Positions 26,136-36,092 of a DNA stretch of 64,000 nucleotides are shown here, in pieces. Source of the stretch: Acidimicrobiaceae bacterium (GTDB taxonomy: Bacteria > Actinomycetota > Acidimicrobiia > Acidimicrobiales > Aldehydirespiratoraceae). The stretch is from positions 63,920-127,919 of the forward strand of contig VXTM01000038.1 of NCBI GenBank assembly GCA_009837445.1. Reading direction: 5' to 3'. The notes under the pieces are model-generated. The model worked only from the letters and a program-made list of their open reading frames with translations. It was not told where the DNA came from and did no database searches. Position 1 is the stretch's first letter. Each line of letters opens with the position of its first letter. The translations under genes were made by a program, and so were the position numbers.

Positions 26136-26190
26136 AGCCGCAACCCTAGACTCGGCCCAGCCCCCGAACTCCAATGCCCGGAGCCGCCCA

Positions 26191-26817
26191 GTGGCGTTGC
26201 CACCAGTCCCTGAAGAGCCCGCGACGGCGGTGATCGTTCCCATCCGATCCTTCGACGGCGCCCTGTCACGGCTCGCGGGCATCCTCGGTGATGCCCGCTG
26301 CCGCGAGCTGATGCTCCTGATGGCGCACCGGGTGGTGGCCGCGGCCGAGCGGCTGCCCGTCCACGTCGTCACCGACGACGCCGAGGTGGCGGCCTGGGCC
26401 ACGGACCTGGGCGCGGCGGTCGTGGCGGCCGGGCGCCCCGGGCTGACTATCGCCGTCACCACGGCCGTGGATCAGCTGGCCGGCGCCGGAGCCGAGCGTG
26501 CCGTGGTGGCCCACGCCGATCTGGCCCTCGCCCGAACGCTGCAACCCGCGGTCGGTCCGGGGCTGACCATCGTCGGCGACCGCCGGCGGGACGGCTCCAA
26601 CGTGGTGTGCGTGCCCACCGCGGCCGGTTTCCGGTTCTCGTACGGGCCGGGCTCCTTCGGACGGCACGTCGCCGAGGCTGAACGGCTCGGGCTCGAAGTG
26701 AACATCGTCGACGATGCCAGCCTCTCGGTGGACATAGACCATCCCGAGGACCTGCGCCACCTGCCCGAAGACCTGCGCAGGGCGCTGGGGCTCGATGAGT
26801 TGGTGACGAGCCGGTGA
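26191..26817 (+). CDS. cofC: 2-phospho-L-lactate guanylyltransferase (coenzyme F420 biosynthesis)
   Basis: AVIVPIRSFDGALSRLAGILGDARCRELMLLMAHRVVAAA...DRRRDGSNVVCVPTAAGFRFSYGPGSFGRHVAEAERLG. Confidence 0.85.
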   Translation: MALPPVPEEPATAVIVPIRSFDGALSRLAGILGDARCRELMLLMAHRVVAAAERLPVHVVTDDAEVAAWATDLGAAVVAAGRPGLTIAVTTAVDQLAGAGAERAVVAHADLALARTLQPAVGPGLTIVGDRRRDGSNVVCVPTAAGFRFSYGPGSFGRHVAEAERLGLEVNIVDDASLSVDIDHPEDLRHLPEDLRRALGLDELVTSR

Positions 26818-27545
26818 CCACTGTCGATGTGGCCGTTCCGGGCCGGGCGCTGGCCATCGGCGCCCATCCCGACGACATCGAGTTCGGCTGCGGCGCGACC
26901 CTGGCCAAGTGGGCCGAGGCCGGCTGCGAAGCGAGCCTGCTGGTCTGCACCGACGGCTCAAAGGGCACCTGGGACGCCAGCGCCGACATCGCCGCCCTGG
27001 TCGAGCTGCGCCAGGCGGAGCAGGCCGAGGCGGCCCGAAGGCTCGGCGCCACCGGCGAGGTCCGCTTCCTCGGTGAGGTGGACGGGGAGCTGGAGGTGAC
27101 CATGGCCTGGCGCAGCCGGATGGCGAGGATCATCAGGGAACTGCGCCCCGAGGTGGTGCTGGGCCATGACCCCTTCAAGCGCTGGAGGTTGCATCCCGAT
27201 CACCGGGCGGCTGGGTTCCTGTGCATGGACGCGGTGGTGGCCGCCCGCGACCCCCATTTCTTCAAGGAGCACGGCGTGCCGCACCACCGGCCCGTCGAGC
27301 TGCTGCTGTTCGAGTGCGAGGACCCGGACCACCTCGAGCAGGTGGCCGACGACCACATGGAGGCGAAGGTGAACGCCCTGCTGGCCCACCAGAGCCAGTT
27401 CCGCAGCACCCATGGCATCGGCCCCGACGACGACGGCACGGACCGGGCCGCCTTCCGCTCCCGCGTCCTCGACAAGTGCCGGGCCGCCGGGCGCCGGGCC
27501 GGTCTGCCCTACGGCGAGGCCTTCAAGCGGGTCGAGCGGGTGTGA
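26814..27545 (+). CDS. PIG-L/LmbE family deacetylase
   Basis: ALAIGAHPDDIEFGCGATLAKWAEAGCEASLLVCTDGSKG. Confidence 0.9.
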   Translation: MTTVDVAVPGRALAIGAHPDDIEFGCGATLAKWAEAGCEASLLVCTDGSKGTWDASADIAALVELRQAEQAEAARRLGATGEVRFLGEVDGELEVTMAWRSRMARIIRELRPEVVLGHDPFKRWRLHPDHRAAGFLCMDAVVAARDPHFFKEHGVPHHRPVELLLFECEDPDHLEQVADDHMEAKVNALLAHQSQFRSTHGIGPDDDGTDRAAFRSRVLDKCRAAGRRAGLPYGEAFKRVERV

Positions 27546-27554
27546 CCAGCTCCG

Positions 27555-29990
27555 GTGACCGCCGATAGCCCCGATCCCACCCCCGCAACCGGCGTGCCCG
27601 ATCTGACCACCGCGCCCCGGGGACTCAGCGCGGCCGAGGTGGACCAGCGCCGGCGCGATGGCCTCACCAACGATGTGCCCGACGCGCCGGTGCGCACGGT
27701 GGGCCAGATCGTGCGGGCGAACGTACTCACCCCGGTCAACGCCATCATCGGCTCGATGTTCGTGCTCATCATGGTGGCGGGCTACCCGGCCGACGCCCTG
27801 TTCGCCGGGGTCGTGGTGTCCAACAGCGTCATCGGCATCGCCCAGGAGCTCAGGGCCCGCCGCACGCTGCACAGGCTGGCCGTGCTGTCGGCACCCCGGG
27901 CCCGGGTGGTGCGCGACGGCCGGGCGCTGGAGATCGACACCAGCGAGGTGGTGGCCGACGACGTCCTGGAACTCCGGCCCGGCGACCAGGTGGTGGTGGA
28001 CGGCGACGTCGTTGCGGCCCGGGGACTCGAGGTCGACGAGTCGCTGCTGACCGGCGAGAGCGATCCCGTGGACAAGGCCCCCGGCGACGGGGTGATGTCG
28101 GGGTCGTTCGTGAGCGCCGGCGCGGGCTGGTACCGGGCCACCGCCATCGGAGCCGAGTCCTACGCGGCCCGGCTGTCGGAGGAGGCCCGCCGCTTCAAGC
28201 TGGCCGGCAGCGAGCTCAAGGGCGGCGTGAACGTGATCCTGCGCCGCCTCACGTGGATCATCCCGCTGGCCACGGTGCTGCTCCTGGCGAGGCTGCTGGC
28301 CGCTGAGGACCGCTGGCAGGACGCACTGCAAGGCATGGTGGCGGCGGCGGTGGCCATGGTGCCCGACGGGCTGGTGCTGCTGACCAGCCTGGCGTTCATC
28401 ACCGGTGTCGTCGCCCTGGCCCGCCGTAAGGCGCTGGCCAAGGAGCTGGCGTCGGTGGAGCTGCTGGCCAGGGTGGACACGCTGTGCCTCGACAAGACCG
28501 GGACCATCACCACCGGCGACATCTCGTTCGGGCGGACCGAACCCATGGGCTCGACCACCGAGGCCGAGGCGACCGAGACGTTGGCCGCACTGGCCTCGGC
28601 CGACCCGGCTCCCAACGCCACCCTGTCCGCCATCGCAGCCGCCGTCGGCGACCGGCCCGACGGGTGGGATCTGAGCAGCAGTGTGCCGTTCTCGTCGGCC
28701 CGCAAGTGGGCCGCGGCCAGTTTCGAGGGCCGGGGCACGTACCACTTGGGTGCTCCCGACGTGCTGCTGGGGACCGGCCAGGCCAGCGACGCGACCCGGG
28801 CCAGAGCAGCAGCCGCGTCCGCCGAGGGCGGCCGGGTGCTGGTGGTGACCCGCTCCGCTGCGGCCGCGTCATCGGACGACAGCCTTCCCGACGACCGGGA
28901 GCCGGTCTGCCTGGTGCACCTCGGCGACACGATCCGCTCCGACGCAGCGGAGATCTTCGCCTTCTTCCGCGATCAGGGCGTCGACCTGAAGGTCATCTCC
29001 GGTGACCACCCCGCCACGGTGGCTGCGGTGGCCCATCGAGCGGGAATCACCAGCAGCCCGGACGGCAAGCGAGAGGACCGGGTCGCTGCGCCAGCCTTCG
29101 ACGCCCGCCGGCTTCCCTCCGAGCCCGAAGAGCTGGCCGACACGCTGGAGTCGAACACCGTGTTCGGCCGGGTCGACCCCCACCAGAAGCGGGCCATGGT
29201 CCACGCACTGCAGTCACGGGGACGCACGGTGGCCATGACCGGCGACGGCGTGAACGACGTGCTGGCCCTGAAGGACGCCGACATGGGCATCGCCATGGGC
29301 ACCGGATCCTCCGCAGCCAGGGCCGTGGCCCAACTGGTGCTGCTGGACAACCGGTTCGCGACCATGCCCCGGGTGCTGGCCGAGGGCCGCAGGGTGATCA
29401 ACAACATCGAGCGGGTCGCCAACCTGTTCATCACCAAGGCGGCCTACGCGGTGCTGCTCACCGTGCTCATCGGGATCGTGGGCTCGCCGTTCCCCTTCCT
29501 GCCCCGCCACCTGACTCTCATCGGAACGTTCTCCGTCGGCGTGCCCGGATTCTTCCTGGCCCTGGCCGCCGACGACCAGCTCGTGCGGCCCGGATTCCTG
29601 GGCCGGGTGCTCCGGTTCTCCCTGCCGGCGGGGACGGCCGCCGCTGCGGTGACCTTCGCCCTCTATGAGGTCGTGCGCCGCCTTGACGGCATCAGCCTCT
29701 ACGAGGCCCGCACCTCGGCCACCATGACGCTGCTGGGGATCGGCCTGGTCATCCTGGTGCTGATCAGCCGGCCTCTCAGACCGTGGAAGGTGGGTTTGGC
29801 CGCATCCGGGGCCGCCTCCTACGGCGCGACGATGGCCCTGCCCTTCGTCCGTGAGTTCTTTCAACTCGACAGCCCGTCGCTGGTCGCGTGGCTGTGGGTG
29901 CTGGGCGCAGTGGCGGTGGGCGGTGTCTTAGCCTGGGGCGCGGTCGAGGCGAGGGCGCGGATCGGCGACGACAAGCAGGCGGACGCATGA
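27555..29990 (+). CDS. P-type cation ATPase, CtpE-like
   Basis: LTGESDPV, VPDGLVLLTSLAF, CLDKTGTITTGD, MTGDGVNDVLALKDADMGIAMGTGS. Confidence 0.9.
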   Translation: MTADSPDPTPATGVPDLTTAPRGLSAAEVDQRRRDGLTNDVPDAPVRTVGQIVRANVLTPVNAIIGSMFVLIMVAGYPADALFAGVVVSNSVIGIAQELRARRTLHRLAVLSAPRARVVRDGRALEIDTSEVVADDVLELRPGDQVVVDGDVVAARGLEVDESLLTGESDPVDKAPGDGVMSGSFVSAGAGWYRATAIGAESYAARLSEEARRFKLAGSELKGGVNVILRRLTWIIPLATVLLLARLLAAEDRWQDALQGMVAAAVAMVPDGLVLLTSLAFITGVVALARRKALAKELASVELLARVDTLCLDKTGTITTGDISFGRTEPMGSTTEAEATETLAALASADPAPNATLSAIAAAVGDRPDGWDLSSSVPFSSARKWAAASFEGRGTYHLGAPDVLLGTGQASDATRARAAAASAEGGRVLVVTRSAAAASSDDSLPDDREPVCLVHLGDTIRSDAAEIFAFFRDQGVDLKVISGDHPATVAAVAHRAGITSSPDGKREDRVAAPAFDARRLPSEPEELADTLESNTVFGRVDPHQKRAMVHALQSRGRTVAMTGDGVNDVLALKDADMGIAMGTGSSAARAVAQLVLLDNRFATMPRVLAEGRRVINNIERVANLFITKAAYAVLLTVLIGIVGSPFPFLPRHLTLIGTFSVGVPGFFLALAADDQLVRPGFLGRVLRFSLPAGTAAAAVTFALYEVVRRLDGISLYEARTSATMTLLGIGLVILVLISRPLRPWKVGLAASGAASYGATMALPFVREFFQLDSPSLVAWLWVLGAVAVGGVLAWGAVEARARIGDDKQADA

Positions 29991-30655
29991 GTCGCGACAT
30001 CCTCGTCGTGGGTGGAGACGACCCGGCCACCGCGCTGGCGTCGGAGTTGTCGGGGAACGTGCTGCATGTCGCACCCGGAGCCGAAGAGGTCGACGACGGC
30101 TTCGTCGACGGCGTGCGACGCGCCGACGGCACCGCGGTCAACGGACTCGATCTGGTGGTCCACGCCCTCTACCCGCAGCAGAGCCGCACTCCCGCACGCA
30201 TCGACGAGATGACGGAGCGCGAGTGGGCCGCGGCCTGCGACGATCCGCTGGAGGCCGCCATCCGGCTGGCCCGCGGCTCGCACCGGCACCTGGCCGCCCG
30301 GCAGGGGACGATCGTGTTCTGCGTGCCGCTGGTCGGCGCAGCCGGTGCGGCGAGCTTCGTGGCTCTGTCGGCGTTGGCCGAGGGGCTGCGAGTCCTGGCC
30401 AGGTCGCTGGCCAGGAGTTGGGGGCCGGAGCAGATCCGGGCCCACGCCGTGACCCTGCACCCCTCGATGTTCCTGGCGCCGGAGCATGCAGCCACGGCCG
30501 CGGCGGCGACCGCGTTGCACGACCCGGCGCTGGGCCGCCTGCCGTCGGCGACCGAGATCGCCGCGGTGATCGATGCTCTGGCCGACGACCGGGTCACCGC
30601 CGGCCTCACGGGTGCCTCCCTGGTGATGGACGGCGGAACCTGGATGGTCGGATGA
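29987..30655 (+). CDS. SDR-fold oxidoreductase-like protein
   Basis: Rossmann-like; ATGA overlap with upstream ATPase; C-terminal LVMDGGTWMVG. Confidence 0.65.
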   Translation: MSRDILVVGGDDPATALASELSGNVLHVAPGAEEVDDGFVDGVRRADGTAVNGLDLVVHALYPQQSRTPARIDEMTEREWAAACDDPLEAAIRLARGSHRHLAARQGTIVFCVPLVGAAGAASFVALSALAEGLRVLARSLARSWGPEQIRAHAVTLHPSMFLAPEHAATAAAATALHDPALGRLPSATEIAAVIDALADDRVTAGLTGASLVMDGGTWMVG

Positions 30656-31431
30656 CCGCAGCGCACAGGGGCAGGGTGCTGGAGGGCCAGGTGGCCATCG
30701 TCACCGGGGCCGGGCAGGGTGTCGGGGCTGGGATCGCGTCGGCGCTGGCCGCCGCGGGAGCCTCCGTCGTGATCGCCACCCGTCGGGCCGCCAACGGGGA
30801 GCCCGCGGCTGAGTCGATCCGGGCCGCCGGTCACGAAGCCGCCTTCGTGCGCTGCGATGTCACCGAGGCCGACGATGTGGAAGGCACCGTGGCAGAGGCA
30901 GTGGATCGCTTCGGCGGTCTCGACATCATGGTCCACAACGCGGTGGCCCACGCGGGACGGCCCGGAGGGGTGCACCTCACTGGCAGTCACAGGATCCGGC
31001 CCCAGATCGCCACCGCCACCACCGCCAGCTTCCTGTGCGCCCGGGCGTCGCTGCCCCACCTGCGGCGACGGCCCGGGACGTTGATCCTGCTCACGTCGCC
31101 CGCCGGGGTGGAGGGATCGGCCAACCTGCCCGTCTACGCCGCGGTGAAGGCCACCCAGCGCGGGATCCTCAAGAGCCTGGCCAGGGAGTGGGGTCCCCAC
31201 GGCGTGAGAGTCAACGCCATCGCCCCGGTGGCCCGCACGCCGGCCATGGACGCGGCCGTTTCCGCCAACCCCGACCTGGAGACCCGCCTCGTCGCCCGCA
31301 CTCCGCTGGGCCGCTTGGGCGACGCGGCCGCCGACATCGGCCCCGTCGCCGTGTTCCTGGCGTCCGACGGCGCCCGCTACATCACCGGCCAGACCATCGT
31401 GGCCGACGGCGGAGGCTTCCTAGGCCTTTAG
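30652..31431 (+). CDS. SDR family oxidoreductase
   Basis: VAIVTGAGQGVGAGIASALAAAGASVVI...YAAVKAT...GQTIVADGGGFLGL. Confidence 0.9.
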   Translation: MTAAHRGRVLEGQVAIVTGAGQGVGAGIASALAAAGASVVIATRRAANGEPAAESIRAAGHEAAFVRCDVTEADDVEGTVAEAVDRFGGLDIMVHNAVAHAGRPGGVHLTGSHRIRPQIATATTASFLCARASLPHLRRRPGTLILLTSPAGVEGSANLPVYAAVKATQRGILKSLAREWGPHGVRVNAIAPVARTPAMDAAVSANPDLETRLVARTPLGRLGDAAADIGPVAVFLASDGARYITGQTIVADGGGFLGL

Positions 31432-31468
31432 AGGCCAAGCCCCTTCGGCGGGTGCTATACCGAGCCCC

Positions 31469-32344
31469 ATGGCCGAAGTCCATCTTCTGGTGAGCCCCCG
31501 GGGAGGCCGGGGCCGGGCTGCCGCAGCCGCGCCAATCGTGCGCTCCGTGATCGAGCGGGCCGGCCACACGCCCGTGGACATCAGCGGGGACTCCGCGGAG
31601 GCGTCGGCCGAGGCGGTCCGGGCCGCGGTGGCCGCCGGCGCCGAGCGGGTGATCGCGGTGGGTGGCGACGGCACGCTGCACCTCGCCCTCCAGGGAGTTG
31701 TCGGCACTGACGCGGTGCTGGGAGTGGTACCGGTGGGAACCGGCAACGACTACGCCCGGGCATTCGGCCTGTTCGGGCTCAGTGTCGAGGAGGCTGCGGC
31801 CAGGGCTCTGGGGCCGTCGCGGCCGGTGGACGCCATCAGCACCGACCGGCAGAGGTGGGTGGCGTTCAGTGTGACCGGCGGCTTCAGCGTGGACGTCAAT
31901 GTTCGGGCCGACCGGATGCGCTTCCCCAGAGGGCCCAGCCGGTACACCGCGGCCACCCTGCTGACCATGCCCGGTCTGCGGCATCGCGAGCTCGTTGTCA
32001 CCGTCGACGGGCAGCGCACCGAGTTGCGCAGTGCTCTGTTCGCGGTGAACAACACCCCTACGTTCGGTGGTGGCATGGCGATCTGTCCCGACGCGGACCC
32101 GGGCGACGGGATGCTCGACGCATGCGTCGTCGGCCCGGCGAGCCGGACCACCATGCTGCGCCTTCTGCCCAAGGTGTTCGACGGCGGCCATGTGGGCCAC
32201 GGGCACGTGCACATGCTGCGGGGGCGGACCGTCACCATCGAGGGCGAGCCCACGGACCTCGTCGGTGACGGCGAGCCGATCGGCGCGACGCCGATCACGC
32301 TGGAGGTTGTTCCCGGCGCGGTCAGTTTCGCCGGCGGCGGGTGA
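31469..32344 (+). CDS. Diacylglycerol kinase family / YegS-like lipid kinase
   Basis: VIAVGGDGTLHLALQGVVGTDAVLGVVPVGTGNDYARAFGL. Confidence 0.9.
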   Translation: MAEVHLLVSPRGGRGRAAAAAPIVRSVIERAGHTPVDISGDSAEASAEAVRAAVAAGAERVIAVGGDGTLHLALQGVVGTDAVLGVVPVGTGNDYARAFGLFGLSVEEAAARALGPSRPVDAISTDRQRWVAFSVTGGFSVDVNVRADRMRFPRGPSRYTAATLLTMPGLRHRELVVTVDGQRTELRSALFAVNNTPTFGGGMAICPDADPGDGMLDACVVGPASRTTMLRLLPKVFDGGHVGHGHVHMLRGRTVTIEGEPTDLVGDGEPIGATPITLEVVPGAVSFAGGG

Positions 32345-33083
32345 CGGGGGCGAGGGCGCCTAGCAGTTCGTCCGCGAAGTCGGGGCGGCAGATCACCAGG
32401 CCGGGTGTGTGCGGGCGGGCGTTGTTGTACCTCAGGGGCGAACCGTCCACGCACGAGGCGTGCATGCCGGCGGCCAGCGCCACCGCGGCCGGCGCGCACG
32501 TGTCCCACTCAAAGAGGCCGCCCGCGTGCACGTAGGCGTCCACCTCGCCGCGCACCACCGCCATCGCCTTGACCCCCGCGGAGCCCATGGCCACGACCTC
32601 GACGTCCAGTTGCTGGGATAGGCGGCGCCCGTCGCTGTAGCCCCGCGACCGGGCCACCACCACCCGGCGGCGGCCGACCCGGCACATCGTCGGCTCGGGA
32701 GGCGGATCGGTGGCGAATGTCGTGCCCCACGCAGGGACCGCCACCGCAGCGGCGGCGGGCACGCCTCGCTCACACAGCGCCACATGCACCGACCACGCCC
32801 CGGACACGCCGAAGTCGCTGGATCCGTCCAGCGGGTCGAGGATCCAGACCCGTTCGGCGTCCAGACGCCGGCGGTCGTCGCGGCCCTCCTCGGACAGCAC
32901 GGCGTCGCCGGGCCGGTGACGCCGCAGCTCCTCCACCAGGAACTCATGCGCCTGCCGGTCTCCTGCCATCTCCAGATCCCAGCCGTGAGGCCCGGACGGG
33001 TCGTTCAGCAGGTCGAGCAGGAGCCGGCCGGTCCCCTCCGCGAGGCGGGCCGCGAGCGCGTGATCGTCGCTGGCCGCGTTCAC
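32322..33083 (-). CDS. Inositol monophosphatase family protein / CysQ-like
   Basis: VLSEEGRDDRRRLDAERVWILDPLDGSSDF...GLFEWDTCAPAAVALAAG. Confidence 0.85.
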   Translation of the reverse strand: MNAASDDHALAARLAEGTGRLLLDLLNDPSGPHGWDLEMAGDRQAHEFLVEELRRHRPGDAVLSEEGRDDRRRLDAERVWILDPLDGSSDFGVSGAWSVHVALCERGVPAAAAVAVPAWGTTFATDPPPEPTMCRVGRRRVVVARSRGYSDGRRLSQQLDVEVVAMGSAGVKAMAVVRGEVDAYVHAGGLFEWDTCAPAAVALAAGMHASCVDGSPLRYNNARPHTPGLVICRPDFADELLGALAPVTRRRRN

Positions 33084-33676
33084 GCGGCCGGCGGTCGGCG
33101 GTGCACCGTCACCGCGTAGCTGCCGCCGTCGTAGGGCTGGCGGTCCCAGGTGGTCCAGCGGTGCTCCAGCTCAAGGCCGGCGCCGGCCGCGAACCGGTCG
33201 TAGTCGGCGAAGGTCAGAGGAGTGAGCCCCAGCCGGAAGCCGGTCACCAGCCGGCCGCCCGGAGCCAGGTGCCGGGCCATGTTGGCCACTATGGCGGCCT
33301 CCGTCCCGACCTCGACGAACACCATCACGTTCCCCGCCATCACGACCAGGTCGAACAACCGCCGGGCCTCACCCGGGCCGGTCACCTCGACATCGGCCAG
33401 GTCGTCCAGGACCCAGCCCACGTTCGGGGCCTTGGCCCGGGCCTCGTCCAGCATGCGCTGGTCTATGTCCACGCCTACGACATCGATGCCCCGGCGATCG
33501 AGCTCGATGGCCACCCGGCCGGTCCCGCAGCCCGCGTCCAGCACCGAGGCCGGCTCGAACCAGCTCACCAGGTCGGCCTCCCCGTGGACCCACTCACCCC
33601 GTTCCTCCATGCGACGCCAGCGGTCGTCGTAGACATCGCCCTTCGCGGCTCCGCCGATCTCCCACCACCGGTTCAT
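33080..33676 (-). CDS. Class I SAM-dependent methyltransferase
   Basis: VLDAGCGTGRVAIELDRRGIDVVGVDIDQRML. Confidence 0.88.
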   Translation of the reverse strand: MNRWWEIGGAAKGDVYDDRWRRMEERGEWVHGEADLVSWFEPASVLDAGCGTGRVAIELDRRGIDVVGVDIDQRMLDEARAKAPNVGWVLDDLADVEVTGPGEARRLFDLVVMAGNVMVFVEVGTEAAIVANMARHLAPGGRLVTGFRLGLTPLTFADYDRFAAGAGLELEHRWTTWDRQPYDGGSYAVTVHRRPPAA

Positions 33677-33776
33677 CCCGCCGACCCTAACCAGAGCAGT
33701 CACCAGTGGGGGGCGCGGCCCGTTAGCCTCGGCTTCGACAGCCGCTTGCTCCGGCCACGCACCACAGGGAGGGCTC

Positions 33777-34991
33777 ATGGAGTTCGGGATCTTCCAGAAC
33801 GGCTACATCCCCGGCCCGTCGGCGCACATACCCGAGCACGAGCACCTGATGCTGATGCGGGAGGCGTCGTACCCGATCCTCGGCGACAAGCACAACTGGA
33901 AGTTCGCCTGGTTCGGCGAGCACCACTGCCTCACCGAGTACAGCCACATGTCCGCTCCCGAGGTGGTGATGGGCTGGGTCGCGGCCCAGACCGACTACAT
34001 CCACCTAGGCACGGCCATCACCAGCCTGCCCACCACCAAGGAGCACCCGGTTCGAATCGCGGAGCGGGCCGCCATGCTCGACCACTTCTGCGAGGGCCGC
34101 TTCGAGTTCGGCACCGGACGGGGCGCGGGCAGCCACGAGGTGGCCACCTTCAACGGCACGGTTACGTCCGAAACCAAGGCGATGTGGAACGAAGCCGTCG
34201 CCGAGATCCCCCGGATGTGGGCCCAGCGGGACTACTCCTACGAGGGTGAGCACTTCCGGGTGCCGCCCAACCACAACATCCTCCCCAAACCCCTCAACGG
34301 CACCCACCCGCCGCTCTGGGTGGCCTGCGGCAACCTGGCCACCTTCGCCACCGCCGGGCAGATGGGCATCGGAGCGATCGCATTCAACTTCGAGCCCGCA
34401 CCCGCGCTCAAGGGCCGCATCGACAGCTACAAGGAGGCCATCGCGGAGTGCTCCGAGCCTCTCGGCTCGTACATGAACGACAACGTGATGATGACCAACT
34501 CGCTGATCTGCCTCGAGGACCGCGACCGGGCCCGGGAGATCGCCCTGATGCACGGCCGGGGCTACCTGTACTCGATGGTGTGCCTCTACCACGACACCAT
34601 CCCCAAGCGCGAGGGCGCCCCCACCTGGCCCGAGCCCGCCCAGGGCATACCCGACGAGGCCACCCTCGACTTCGCTATCGACGCGGGCTACATGCTGTGC
34701 GGCACGCCCGAGGAGGTCTGCGAGCAGCTGGAGAGGTCCTACGTGGCCGTGGGCACCGACCAGCTGGTGTTCGGCCTGCCCAACGAGGGCTTCGAGTACG
34801 AGGAGATCCTCGAGATGATCGAGATCTTCGGCGACCAGGTGATCCCCGAGTTCGACAAGGACAGGGTGCACTCCACCGAGAAGTACCGGGCCGGCGCGGT
34901 GCGCAAGTACCCGGAGTGGAACGCGCCGCCGCCCGACATCAAGACCAGCCTTCCGCCCAGCGCGTCGATGCCGATCCCCTACCACCACTGA
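33777..34991 (+). CDS. LLM-class (luciferase-like) flavin-dependent oxidoreductase
   Basis: MEFGIFQNGYI...WFGEHHCLTEYSHMSAPEV...IAERAAMLDHFCEGRFEFGTGRG. Confidence 0.9.
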   Translation: MEFGIFQNGYIPGPSAHIPEHEHLMLMREASYPILGDKHNWKFAWFGEHHCLTEYSHMSAPEVVMGWVAAQTDYIHLGTAITSLPTTKEHPVRIAERAAMLDHFCEGRFEFGTGRGAGSHEVATFNGTVTSETKAMWNEAVAEIPRMWAQRDYSYEGEHFRVPPNHNILPKPLNGTHPPLWVACGNLATFATAGQMGIGAIAFNFEPAPALKGRIDSYKEAIAECSEPLGSYMNDNVMMTNSLICLEDRDRAREIALMHGRGYLYSMVCLYHDTIPKREGAPTWPEPAQGIPDEATLDFAIDAGYMLCGTPEEVCEQLERSYVAVGTDQLVFGLPNEGFEYEEILEMIEIFGDQVIPEFDKDRVHSTEKYRAGAVRKYPEWNAPPPDIKTSLPPSASMPIPYHH

Positions 34992-35008
34992 GCGACCGCG
35001 TTGGCGGT

Positions 35009-36031
35009 TCAACCCTTGACGAGCTCCACGGCCTGGCGGCACTCCTGCTCGGATCGGGCGGCCACGTTCAGCATGGTGACCGGAGAGTCCTTCCAGGCCT
35101 GGAGCCGATCGCGAATCCGCGCGGCCGGCCCCACGAGGGAGATCTCGTCGGCGAACTCCTGCGGCACAGCCGCGATCGCCTCGTCCCTGAGCCCCTCCAG
35201 GAACAGCCGCTGCACCTTGTAGGCGGCCTCTTCGTACCCCATCCGGGCCATGAGCTGGGTGTGGTAGTTCTGGCCTTCGGCCCCCATCCCGCCGATGTAG
35301 AAGCCGAGGCTGGCCCGCACCGGCCACAGGGCCTCGGCGATCCCGTCGGAGTCGCACACCTGCAGCGTGGTGTGCACCGCGATCTCAAATCCGTTGGGGG
35401 CGCCGGACAGCTGGGACGCGTAGACCTCGGGTCGCAGCGGCGAGTAGTACAGCGGCAGCCAGCCGTCGGCTATCTCGACGGTCTGGGCCACGTTGCGGGG
35501 CCCTTCGGCGCCGATCCAGATCGGGATCGGGCGCAGCGGATGGGTCATGATCTTGAGCGGTTTGCCCAGGCCCTCCGCCCCCTCGCCGGAGTAGGGATGC
35601 TGGAAATGGTCGCCTTCGAAGGTGAGGTGGTCGGCGCGCTCGAATACCCGTCGCAGGACCTCCACGTACTCGCGGGTGCGGGCCAGGGGCCGGGCCGAGG
35701 GGCGGCCGTACCAGCCCTCCACCACCTGGGGCCCGGAGACCCCCAGTCCGAGGATGGCCCGCCCGCCGGAGATGTGGTCCAGGGTCACCGCGTGCATGGC
35801 TGTGGCCGTGGGTGTGCGGGCCGCGATCTGCGCCACGCCCGTTCCCAGCCGGATGCGCTCGGTGGCCGCCGCGATGAGAACGAGGGGCGAGAACGCGTCG
35901 GAGCCCCACGACTCGCCGGTCCACGCCGCGTCGAACCCTGCCCGCTCGGCTGCGGTGGCCAGCTCCACCAAACCGTCGGGCATCGCCCGGCCCCAATATC
36001 CCAGCGTCAATCCGAGTTGCACGGACGGCAC
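35009..36031 (-). CDS. LLM-class F420-dependent oxidoreductase
   Basis: VQLGLTLGYWGRAMPDGLVELATAAERAGFDAAWTGESWGSDAFSPLVLIAAATERIRLGTGV. Confidence 0.88.
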   Translation of the reverse strand: MPSVQLGLTLGYWGRAMPDGLVELATAAERAGFDAAWTGESWGSDAFSPLVLIAAATERIRLGTGVAQIAARTPTATAMHAVTLDHISGGRAILGLGVSGPQVVEGWYGRPSARPLARTREYVEVLRRVFERADHLTFEGDHFQHPYSGEGAEGLGKPLKIMTHPLRPIPIWIGAEGPRNVAQTVEIADGWLPLYYSPLRPEVYASQLSGAPNGFEIAVHTTLQVCDSDGIAEALWPVRASLGFYIGGMGAEGQNYHTQLMARMGYEEAAYKVQRLFLEGLRDEAIAAVPQEFADEISLVGPAARIRDRLQAWKDSPVTMLNVAARSEQECRQAVELVKG

Positions 36032-36092
36032 GCTAACGCCGGTGGCCTGGGCTGGTAGCGTGTCCGCGGTTCTTGGCGGGCGGAAAACCACC